DNA of 5,818 nucleotides from Nitriliruptoraceae bacterium (GTDB taxonomy: Bacteria > Actinomycetota > Nitriliruptoria > Nitriliruptorales > Nitriliruptoraceae): assembly GCA_007131525.1 (NCBI GenBank), contig SLQK01000058.1, forward strand, positions 1-5,818, in the 5' to 3' direction. This document shows positions 1 through 5,590 of this stretch, in pieces; positions within the stretch are counted from its first letter, which is position 1; the number at the start of each line of letters is the position of its first letter. Made by a program: the position numbers and the translations under genes. The notes below the pieces were generated by a model that did no database searches, was not told the origin of the DNA, and saw only the letters and a program-made list of their open reading frames with translations.

Positions 1-342
1 TATCGCGGCTCTCCGGCCCCTTCGCCAACACCCCAACTGCTCGTCACCGCACACTGCCGAACTTGGCACCCGAAGGGCCGCGCCCTCGCAGTGCCTCCAC
101 CCGCGTTGACGTCCCCGGACCGGGCACACCCAGCGAAGCGTTCATGGGTGCCTGGCCGTCGATGAACCGGCGATCGGATCCAGGACCAGGGGACCGTCAG
201 CCAGGGCGCACCAGTAACCGTGGTCTGCGAGAAGGCAAGCGTCTCCCGACCGACCGTGTGCCGCGAACACCGCGACTGCGGTTGCCGTGCCCCCTCACGG
301 ACCTGGAACGAGTCGACGGTGGACTCTCGTGTCGTGTCGTCC
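1..342. other. No gene recognised
   Basis: Open frames exist on both strands but none has a convincing ribosome site, third-position G+C bias or recognisable motif. A short minus-strand frame (142-294) reads like protein (DHGYWCALADGPLVLDPIAG) but has no start signal. No RNA gene, repeat array or strong hairpin is visible. The stretch looks like non-coding or decayed DNA beyond the toxin-antitoxin remnant. Confidence 0.5.
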
Positions 343-798
343 TCAGTCGAGGCTGCCTCTGGACACGACCCACCCGGTTGGCTACCTCGTGACCTCGGAG
401 ATGAGGCCAACGTCGTGGACGTAGTGCAAGACGACGAGTCGCTCGATACCTGCGATCGCAGCAAGGACGCGGTCGAGGATGCTCACCCCTCGGTGCTGGC
501 TGCGGCGGACCCGGCACGTGTGGAGCGCTCGGGCTGGGAGTTCGGCACGAGCCGGAGTTGCGACGGGGAGCACATGGACCAGGAGGTCGCCTCGGATCAG
601 GGCGTCGTCGTCAGCGAGATCATCGCTTGCGGCCGCGAGGCGCATGAGTGCGGCCGGGCTGACATGCTGACCACGATCGGCAGCGCGAACCGACTCGCCC
701 AGCGCAGCGCTGCCTTTGACCTTGATCGTGTCGGCGCCCAGGATCAGCTTCGGCCGGTCGAGGTTCCCGTCATCGATGACCGCCAACCGCTTCGTCAC
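343..798 (-). pseudogene. Degenerate VapB antitoxin fused in frame to the C-terminal half of a VapC (PIN) toxin
   Basis: The frame opens at GTG 798 behind a good ribosome site and has a codon-like high G+C third position. Residues 1 to about 67 follow a ribbon-helix-helix VapB pattern: TKRLAVIDDGNLDR, then LGADTIK, then ESVRAADRGQHV. Relatives read roughly VDIDDELL, TIKDTVNAAL. From about residue 70 the text is the second half of a VapC RNase: LLVHVLPVATPARAEL, RSQHRGVSILDRVLAAIAG (Asp109 kept) and LVVLHYVHDVGLISEVT. The first aspartate of the expected HYDxDF is Val127; Asp129 is kept. The VapC N-terminus, with its catalytic D-T-S/N motif and conserved Glu, is absent, so an internal deletion probably joined the two genes. 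A TAG at 382-384 cuts the protein to 138 residues. The same frame continues as PTGWVVSRGSLD to a TGA at 343, matching the usual VapC tail. The family calls are from memory of consensus patterns. No RNase activity is expected; a partial DNA-binding antitoxin is conceivable but unlikely, given a proline in the first helix. Confidence 0.72.
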
Positions 799-802
799 CG
801 CA

Positions 803-808
803 CCCTCC
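803..808 (-). promoter_or_regulatory. Ribosome binding site of the vapB-like remnant
   Basis: GGAGGG lies 4 bases before the GTG at 798 and marks that codon as the ancestral vapB start. An in-frame ATG overlaps this motif and is less likely. Confidence 0.6.
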
Positions 809-889
809 ATGCATCCCGAGGTGGAGTGGATACGGGTGGACGCGCCTGTACAGCGTGGATCACATGAGGACGCGGCAGACGCAAACCCC

Positions 890-917
890 CTGTCAGATCT
901 TCCTGTCAAGATGACAG
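890..917. promoter_or_regulatory. CTGTCA motif cluster with perfect inverted repeat (operator or recombinase arm site)
   Basis: CTGTCA occurs at 890-895 and 903-908, and its complement TGACAG at 912-917, so 903-917 is the perfect inverted repeat CTGTCA-AGA-TGACAG. On the minus strand 904-909 reads TTGACA, a consensus -35 hexamer pointing toward the toxin-antitoxin remnant, but no convincing -10 box follows at 16-19 bases. VapBC loci are normally autorepressed through inverted-repeat operators upstream of vapB, which would suit the inverted repeat. The same heptamer CTGTCAA on the far side of the tRNA fragment (1100 and 1112) suits a recombinase arm site instead. Confidence 0.45.
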
Positions 918-944
918 CTACTGGCAGGATTCGGGGTGCTACAG

Positions 945-977
945 GGGTGGGGCGTAGAGGATTCGAACCTCTGGCCT
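945..977 (-). other. tRNA gene 3'-end fragment, att-site-like remnant
   Basis: On the minus strand a perfect T arm is present: AGAGG (968-972), loop TTCGAAT (961-967) and CCTCT (956-960). It is preceded by a five-base variable-loop-like AGGCC and followed by a seven-base acceptor strand ACGCCCC (949-955), discriminator A (948) and CC. The base where CCA would end is C. Upstream there is no usable anticodon arm, D arm or GGGGCGT acceptor partner, so this is not a functional tRNA. A lone tRNA 3' end is the classic trace of tyrosine-recombinase integration into a tRNA gene, where the 3' part is duplicated at the far border. It could also be what remains after a deletion. The isotype cannot be assigned because the anticodon is missing. 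Confidence 0.65.
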
Positions 978-1002
978 CTTGCGTGTCGACCAGCGACGCG
1001 GG

Positions 1003-1080
1003 GTCCAGCACCGTCCAGCCCGGTCCACGGAACCGGCCCTGACCAGGCGCGATGTTCCACCCACGTCCAGCACCGTCCAG
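1003..1080. repeat. Pair of 16-bp direct repeats, GTCCAGCACCGTCCAG
   Basis: The same 16 bases occur at 1003-1018 and 1065-1080, a 62-base offset. Each copy is itself two GTCCAG hexamers separated by CACC, giving four hexamers in all. The offset is not a multiple of three, so this is not a repeated peptide. The interval also holds a small CCGGT/ACCGG inverted repeat (1020-1036). It sits directly beside the tRNA fragment. Possible meanings are recombinase or regulator binding sites, or a short duplication from recombination. Confidence 0.7.
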
Positions 1081-1091
1081 TCCGAACCGAA

Positions 1092-1125
1092 CGAGTTGGC
1101 TGTCAACCGAGCTGTCAACAACTCG
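1092..1125. repeat. Inverted repeat CGAGTTG/CAACTCG enclosing tandem GCTGTCAA
   Basis: CGAGTTG at 1092-1098 is exactly complementary to CAACTCG at 1119-1125. The 20-base interval holds two copies of GCTGTCAA (1099-1106 and 1111-1118) spaced 12 bases apart; with the flanking base both read GCTGTCAAC. On the minus strand each copy reads TTGACA, the -35 consensus. The structure lies between the response regulator and the tRNA fragment. It could be a protein binding site (recombinase arm or repressor) or a weak hairpin; the sequence alone does not decide. Confidence 0.5.
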
Positions 1126-1131
1126 ACTGCG

Positions 1132-1153
1132 ACGGGCCCGCAACGGGTCCCGT
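1132..1153 (-). terminator. Possible hairpin terminator after the response regulator
   Basis: About 60 bases after the regulator stop, the transcript can fold a stem of 5 plus 3 G:C-rich pairs with a single bulged A and a 5-base loop (ACGGG-A-CCC, loop GTTGC, GGG-CCCGT). Only a weak U stretch follows (GTTGTT near 1119-1124), as is common in high-GC actinobacteria. It could end the five-gene cassette. Confidence 0.4.
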
Positions 1154-1214
1154 GCGCCCACGCTCGCGTCCCGTCCGACGAGCATGCCGGCCTCGACCGC
1201 GAACGGGCGACCGA

Positions 1215-1844
1215 TCAGTCCATGGTCCCGGCGCGCCAGAGCGCCGCCGCGATCTCGACCCGGTTGCGGGCGCCGAGCCTTTTCTGGATGCTCCCGAGGT
1301 GGGTCTTCACGGTTCCCAAGGAGATATGGAGCTCCTCGGAGATCTCCTGGTTGGTCCAGCCCTGCGCGACGAGCTGTGCCACCTCGAGCTCTCGAGAGCT
1401 CAGGGCAGAGACGACGTCGGGGCCATCGGCGCGCCGCCGGGCACGTCGAGCGAGGAGCCGCAGCGTCAGGCCCGGGCTGATGAGGGCATCGCCCGCCGCG
1501 GCGGCCCGAACGCCGGCGATCAGGAGCTCCGGCCCGGCGTCCTTGAGGAGGAAGCCGCTCGCGCCACCGTCGAGCGCCTGATCGACGTACGCGTCCTCCT
1601 CGAAGGTCGTGACCACGACCACTCTGCTCGTGCGGGCCAGCCGCGGCAGCGCGCTCAGCCCGTCCAGGCGGGGCATCCGGATATCGAGGAGCACGACGTC
1701 GGGCCGATGCCGCTCGGTCAAGGTGATCGCCTGAACCCCGTCGGCGGCCTGCGCGACGACCTGGATGTCGTCCGCGGCATCCAGGAGCATCGCGAAGCCA
1801 CTGCGCACCATGTCCTGGTCATCGGCAACGAGCACGCGGATCAT
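1215..1844 (-). CDS. Response regulator, NarL/FixJ (LuxR-HTH) family, 209 aa
   Basis: This is a cytoplasmic transcription factor and the cognate partner of the adjacent kinase. The receiver domain (about 1-120) has the acidic pair Asp8/Asp9, phospho-acceptor Asp54 in VVLLDIRMPRLDG, the Thr79/Thr80 switch pair before FEEDAYV, and Lys101 in GFLLKDAG, so all phosphorylation residues are present. The LuxR-type helix-turn-helix covers about 147-200: LSSRELEVAQLVAQGWTNQE, followed by ISLGTVKTHLGSIQKRLGA. Length is normal for the family. The ATG overlaps the kinase stop by four bases, so the pair is translationally coupled with the kinase first. It is the last gene of the cassette. Regulation of the ABC operon itself is the usual arrangement for such clusters, but that operon's promoter is outside the window. 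Confidence 0.96.
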   Translation of the reverse strand: MIRVLVADDQDMVRSGFAMLLDAADDIQVVAQAADGVQAITLTERHRPDVVLLDIRMPRLDGLSALPRLARTSRVVVVTTFEEDAYVDQALDGGASGFLLKDAGPELLIAGVRAAAAGDALISPGLTLRLLARRARRRADGPDVVSALSSRELEVAQLVAQGWTNQEISEELHISLGTVKTHLGSIQKRLGARNRVEIAAALWRAGTMD

Positions 1845-2992
1845 GCCGGCGCCTGCTCACGATCCACGTGGGACGGGGGCAGGGTGACGGTCACCGCCCA
1901 CCCACCACCTTCGACGGGGCCGGCCGCGACGCTGGCGCCGATGACACTCGCCCGCTCGCGGAGACTGTCGAGCCCGGTGCCGGACCCGCCCCCGATCCCT
2001 CCCGACCCGCCCTGATCGACGATCGACAGGCAGGTCCGCCCCCCGACGTCGCTGCACAGTGCGACGTGGACGGGCGTTCTCGCCCCGGCGTGCCGGCGAA
2101 CGTTGGTGAGGGCCTCGGTCGTGGCACGGGCGAGGAGGATCCAGCCGACCGGATCAGCGGCGGTGGCGTCGAGGCTGCCGTCGTCGAAGGTCACGGGCCC
2201 CGGGTGCGCGGCCACGGCCTCGGCGATCCCCGACGGGCCGGCACGTGCCGGTGCGAGGGGTGCGGCCTGACTGGTCTCCGGGTCACGGAGCGTCGCCACC
2301 ATCGCCCGGATCTGCGCCAGGGCGCGGAGCCCGGCCTGCTCGATCCGGCCGAGGGCGTCCGCCTGGGGGCTGTCCGGCTGGATCCGGGCCGCGGCCTGCG
2401 ACAGGACGACGATCCCCGTGACCTCGTGGGCGACGACATCGTGCAGTTCGGCAGCCAGGCGGCGTCGCTCGAGCTCGATCGCCTCGGCGCGCCGCTGCTC
2501 CGCCGTGAACCGCTGGGTGCGTGAGGACGCTCCGATCGCCGTCGCGGCGGCCAGGGCCGTGACCATGGCCATGGTGAGGATCGGTTCGCCGGGTGCAGCC
2601 GCGACGGGCGCGCCCGCCAGCAGCAGCGCCAGCAGGGCCGCGACGAATCGGCGTCCGTCACGGACGAGGACGGCTACCAGCACGACCCCGAGCCACGCCA
2701 CGGTGATGCCCGCTCCCCCGGCAGCAACGGCGGTCACCAGACCGACGGCGATGCTGACGAGTGCCAGTGCCAGGTCCCTCGAGGTGAGCTCGCGGCCGCT
2801 GCCGAGCACGCCGATGAGCACCCACGCCACCACGCCGGCCCCGACGTAGCTGGCGATGACCGAGAGGGGGCCGGGCGCCGTGACGAGTTCGACCAGGGCG
2901 GTCAACGGCAACGGCACGAGCCACAGCCACGAAGGCCACTGGCGGCCGGGCTGTGCCGCAACGCCACCCGGTCCGGACCTCACCTCTCCCAT
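1841..2992 (-). CDS. Sensor histidine kinase, DesK/LiaS-like (HisKA_3 family), 383 aa
   Basis: This membrane kinase should autophosphorylate and pass phosphate to the response regulator encoded next. Residues about 21-154 form roughly six closely packed hydrophobic segments with very short loops, so there is no periplasmic sensor domain. A charged linker (about 158-180) leads to the HisKA_3 box RRRLAAELHDVVAHEVTG with phospho-acceptor His184. The HATPase part has the N-box TTEALTNVRRHAG (Asn297), IVDQGG (Asp326) and GTGLDSLRERA at about 338-348. The frame stays open upstream to 3535, but that stretch is antisense-type composition in another frame of the exported-protein gene. The ATG at 2992 begins right before the first helix and follows a leaderless-type -10 box. 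Its stop overlaps the regulator start (ATGA). Input through the neighbouring ABC system or through the membrane is inferred from the lack of an external domain. Confidence 0.94.
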   Translation of the reverse strand: MGEVRSGPGGVAAQPGRQWPSWLWLVPLPLTALVELVTAPGPLSVIASYVGAGVVAWVLIGVLGSGRELTSRDLALALVSIAVGLVTAVAAGGAGITVAWLGVVLVAVLVRDGRRFVAALLALLLAGAPVAAAPGEPILTMAMVTALAAATAIGASSRTQRFTAEQRRAEAIELERRRLAAELHDVVAHEVTGIVVLSQAAARIQPDSPQADALGRIEQAGLRALAQIRAMVATLRDPETSQAAPLAPARAGPSGIAEAVAAHPGPVTFDDGSLDATAADPVGWILLARATTEALTNVRRHAGARTPVHVALCSDVGGRTCLSIVDQGGSGGIGGGSGTGLDSLRERASVIGASVAAGPVEGGGWAVTVTLPPSHVDREQAPA

Positions 2993-2998
2993 GCAACG

Positions 2999-3004
2999 AG
3001 GGTA
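2999..3004 (-). promoter_or_regulatory. Candidate -10 box for leaderless kinase-regulator transcript
   Basis: TACCCT fits the actinobacterial TANNNT -10 pattern and ends 6 bases before the kinase ATG at 2992. That is the spacing expected when transcription starts on the A of the start codon. The sequence just before the ATG (CGTTGC) has no Shine-Dalgarno motif, which agrees with a leaderless start. No good -35 hexamer is visible 16-19 bases upstream. The site lies in the only gap of the cassette (2993-3029), so it could give the two-component genes a separate transcript. Confidence 0.5.
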
Positions 3005-3029
3005 GTAGGGAGCCTGGACGACCAGCCGG

Positions 3030-3593
3030 TCACGATGCCAGATCAAGGCCGACGAGCACACCCTCATCGGTCGCGCGGACGACACCGAGGCTGAACCCGT
3101 CGAGCATCTCGAGCTGCACCGGGGCGGGTGGTGATCCGCCGTCGGCGGTGACCGTGACGAGGCCTGCCTCGATGTCAGCTCCGAAGCGTACGGGGCGCCC
3201 GGCGGCCACGGCGGTGTCGGTGAAGGACCCATCGCTCGCGAGGACCGGTTCCGTCGGGTGCGTGGCGTACGGAAGCCACAACAAGCTGGAGAGGGGGCCG
3301 CTGCGGCCATCGCGGAGGTTGCGCACGAGGAGGAGATGACGGACGGCGCCGGGTGGTGGGGCGAGCTCCACGTAGGCGAGCTGCATCTCCTGGTTCCGCC
3401 GCGACAGGAGGTAGGGACGACCGCGGACGTTCGTTGACAGCACCGTCTGCCCGGGGAAGCGCTCCTCGACGAAGGACCGCACCTCATCGTCCAGGGACGC
3501 ATGGGCGCGGGCTTCCCCGAACGCCAGGGCGCCACCCGCGCTGCCGAGGAGGACGAGGGGGATGACGACGACCGACAGCAGGATCTTGTGCAT
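3030..3593 (-). CDS. Small exported protein, LmeA/DUF2993-like (tentative)
   Basis: This is a 187-residue protein with a short basic start (MHK), a hydrophobic core at about residues 4-22 and an ALA site near residue 24, so a cleaved signal peptide or N-terminal anchor is likely. The rest is soluble. The pattern VRGRPYLL near 57-63 followed by a long beta-rich stretch, and the terminal pattern GFSLGVVRATDEGVLVGLDL, recall the DUF2993/LmeA envelope lipid-binding family of actinobacteria. This is pattern recognition, not a search result. I chose the ATG at 3593 because the AAGGGA motif at 3601-3606 sits 7 bases upstream of it; a GTG at 3596 would be only 4 bases from that motif. The ATG overlaps the permease stop as TGATG, so translation is probably coupled. 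Context suggests an extracytoplasmic partner of the permease or a ligand-binding accessory to signalling. Existence is secure; function is open. Confidence 0.88.
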   Translation of the reverse strand: MHKILLSVVVIPLVLLGSAGGALAFGEARAHASLDDEVRSFVEERFPGQTVLSTNVRGRPYLLSRRNQEMQLAYVELAPPPGAVRHLLLVRNLRDGRSGPLSSLLWLPYATHPTEPVLASDGSFTDTAVAAGRPVRFGADIEAGLVTVTADGGSPPAPVQLEMLDGFSLGVVRATDEGVLVGLDLAS

Positions 3594-5590
3594 CACGGGG
3601 TCCCTTCGGTGGACGACGGAGCGCTCTCGGCCTGGAGTCGGGTTGCGGTGGCCCTCAGCGCCAGGAAGGCGGCACCGACCCCGACGAACAGCGTGGCGAC
3701 GAGCCGGACGGCTCCGACGGCAGGTGCGGGTCCGGCGGCAAGCACGACCGGCGCGGTGACCACGACGCCGGCAGCGGCAGCGGCCACGGTGCAGACCACC
3801 AGGGGGCCGAGCTGCTCACGAGAGCGGGCCCCCAGCAGGACCTCCACGGGGGTACCCGCAGCCCGCAGCCGCCGGTAGGTCTCCCGTCGCTCGCTCGTGG
3901 CGGTGACGGCGGTGGCCGCCAGCGTTGCGATCGCGAGCACGAACGTCGTGACCAGCACGACCATGGAGCCCAGCTGCGCGTCGAGCGGGAAGCGGGCGTG
4001 CACGTCTCGGATGTCGATCCCGGAGGCCATGGGGGCACCCGGAGCTGCTGCCTGTACCGCTGCACGCAGGCCGTGACCGTCGCCGGCGATCCGCAGCGTC
4101 GTGGCCGGTCGGTCGCCGAGGGACAGCAACGAGACGGCCCCCGCCGGCCGTGGGTCGACGACGATCGACAGCTCAGGTGCCGTCGAGGGCCGTGTCCGGT
4201 GCAGCTCATCGACGACCGCCGAGGCCGACGAGGTCGGCACGAGCACGTCGAGGGTGTCGGGCTGCCCGAAGACGACTGACGTGGTGTCGAACACCCCGAA
4301 CGCCAGGAGCCCGGCGATGAAGCCGGCCAGCGCGACACCGGAGATGGGACGCCAGCCAGCGCGGGGATCCTCGGCGAGTCGCCGACCGGCGATGAGCGAG
4401 GCCGCAGACGGGCCGACGAGGAGGAGACGCCCGACGGCGGCGACGGCGATGGGCCCCAGGACGGAGACCGTGCCGAACGCGAGCAGCAGCGCGGTGAGGA
4501 GTAGGAAGAGCGAGGGATCCGGCTGCTGGTTCGCGACCACAAGGCCGAGGATGGCGATCCCGGTCAGCCCCAGGCGCCACAGGACAGGCAGGGTCGTCGG
4601 CAGGGCGTCCGCCGTGGCGAGCGGCTCCTGGACGGCCCGCGAGGTGAGCGTGAGCAGCCGGAGCAGGAGGGCGCCGACCACGCCGGTGGCGATCAGGACC
4701 GTCGAGGGCAGCGGCACGATCAGGTCCGTGACCACGAACCGGCTACCGGCCAGTGGGATCCGAGCCACAGCAGGCAGCAGGATCCAGTGCAGCACGACGC
4801 CAGCGGCGACGCCGATCCCACCGATGGCCAGCGCCTCCAACACTCGCAGGCGGGTCAGGACACCACGCGGGGTCCCCGCAAGCCGCAGCCGAGCGATCCG
4901 ACCGGCCCTGGACCTGGCTCCCAGCCCGGCCGCGGCCGCCACCAGACCCGTGGCAGGCACGACGAGCAGCGCCCCCGCGACCAGCACGGCGCTGCGGTAG
5001 TTGCTGGCGACGTCCCGGTCCGCGATCCCCACGAAGGAGTCGATCTCCACCGGCCCGACGAAGCGGGTGAGGCCGGTGATGTCCCGGACAGGCGGCGCGG
5101 TCATGGGGCTGTCCCCCGGACGATGCCCGACGACGGCGAGCAGGTCGTCGGGACCGCGCAGGGCCTCTGGGCCGATCAGGATCGCAGCCGCGGGGTCGGA
5201 GCCGAGACCGAGCACATCAGCTCGTCCGCGCAAGGCCTCGGCCAACGCGGGCGAGAGGGCGAGTTCTCCGGGACGCGGGAATCGGTCCAGACCGGGAGGC
5301 GTCGGGAGTTCGACAGCGTTCGCCACTGTTGCAGGAGCCAGACGGACGATCGTGACCGGTCGGTGGTCGAGGAACTGCGTGCTCGTCACCTGCACGGCGA
5401 TCGGCACGCCGGCTCGCGGCTCGAGCCAGGCTTCCCGCTCCGCTCGGACCTCGATGCCGGCCAACGCCGACGCGACGAGGAGCAGCACGGTGGTCGCGAC
5501 GCCGACCGCACCAGCTGCGAGACCCAGGGTGCACCGATGGCCCGGCAACCGCCGGAAGAGGTCCGCGGCGATCCGCAACGAGACGCTCAT
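3593..5590 (-). CDS. FtsX/MacB-type ABC transporter permease, 665 aa
   Basis: This is the membrane subunit partnering the upstream ATPase. From hydrophobicity I place about ten membrane segments: one near residues 22-45, three at about 200-316, three at about 336-435 and three at about 541-647. Two long polar stretches, about 46-198 and 436-540, should be extracytoplasmic. The conserved FtsX-like element after a membrane helix occurs twice: ARLRLAGTPRGVLTRLRVLE near 233-252 and YRRLRAAGTPVEVLLGARSR near 572-591. The polypeptide is therefore two FtsX-like halves fused together. Length and layout resemble type VII (mechanotransmission) exporters; BceB-type permeases are similar in length but have a large domain only between helices 7 and 8. 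The ATG start overlaps the ATPase stop (ATGA), and its stop overlaps the next gene (TGATG). A role in exporting or extracting an envelope or antimicrobial compound is inferred from family and context; the substrate is unknown. Confidence 0.92.
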   Translation of the reverse strand: MSVSLRIAADLFRRLPGHRCTLGLAAGAVGVATTVLLLVASALAGIEVRAEREAWLEPRAGVPIAVQVTSTQFLDHRPVTIVRLAPATVANAVELPTPPGLDRFPRPGELALSPALAEALRGRADVLGLGSDPAAAILIGPEALRGPDDLLAVVGHRPGDSPMTAPPVRDITGLTRFVGPVEIDSFVGIADRDVASNYRSAVLVAGALLVVPATGLVAAAAGLGARSRAGRIARLRLAGTPRGVLTRLRVLEALAIGGIGVAAGVVLHWILLPAVARIPLAGSRFVVTDLIVPLPSTVLIATGVVGALLLRLLTLTSRAVQEPLATADALPTTLPVLWRLGLTGIAILGLVVANQQPDPSLFLLLTALLLAFGTVSVLGPIAVAAVGRLLLVGPSAASLIAGRRLAEDPRAGWRPISGVALAGFIAGLLAFGVFDTTSVVFGQPDTLDVLVPTSSASAVVDELHRTRPSTAPELSIVVDPRPAGAVSLLSLGDRPATTLRIAGDGHGLRAAVQAAAPGAPMASGIDIRDVHARFPLDAQLGSMVVLVTTFVLAIATLAATAVTATSERRETYRRLRAAGTPVEVLLGARSREQLGPLVVCTVAAAAAGVVVTAPVVLAAGPAPAVGAVRLVATLFVGVGAAFLALRATATRLQAESAPSSTEGTP
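3601..3606 (-). promoter_or_regulatory. Ribosome binding site of the exported-protein gene
   Basis: AAGGGA lies inside the end of the permease gene, 7 bases before the ATG at 3593 and 4 bases before the alternative GTG at 3596. The spacing favours the ATG and shows how a coupled TGATG junction could also be initiated independently. Confidence 0.6.

Noticed and set aside
142..294. Short minus-strand frame with protein-like text (DHGYWCALADGPLVLDPIAG)
   Set aside because: It has no start codon with a ribosome site, is only about 50 codons long, and matches no family I recognise; it could be a decayed fragment but cannot be supported.
220..867. Plus-strand open frame of 215 codons
   Set aside because: It is the complement of the VapB::VapC remnant. 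The minus strand carries recognisable family motifs and third-position G+C bias; this frame has neither.
945..1020. Complete tRNA gene on the minus strand
   Set aside because: Only the T arm and 3' acceptor strand are present. The best anticodon-stem candidate has a mismatch, no T at position 33 and an overlong variable loop, and no D arm or 5' acceptor strand exists.
799..1185. Minus-strand extension of the VapB::VapC frame through the tRNA fragment to 1185
   Set aside because: It crosses non-coding att-like sequence and gives the typical tRNA-derived peptide EARGSNPLRPT; the ribosome site and VapB pattern place the start at 798.
1386..1401. Perfect 16-bp palindrome GAGCTCTCGAGAGCTC
   Set aside because: It lies inside the regulator gene and is fully explained by codons for the conserved SRELE motif of the LuxR-type domain.
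936..2015. Long plus-strand open frame (359 codons) opposite the response regulator and kinase
   Set aside because: It is antisense to two genes with clear conserved domains, its product is low-complexity (Arg/Pro/Gly-rich), and its start reads through the tRNA fragment with the familiar artefact peptide EDSNLWPLA.
2993..3535. Upstream extension of the kinase frame by 181 codons
   Set aside because: It overlaps the exported-protein gene in another frame, has no domain features, and a natural start at 2992 precedes the first membrane helix.
4101..5000. Plus-strand open frame of 299 codons opposite the permease
   Set aside because: It is a high-GC antisense shadow with a Ser/Arg/Thr/Pro-rich product and no domain, opposite a well-supported membrane protein.
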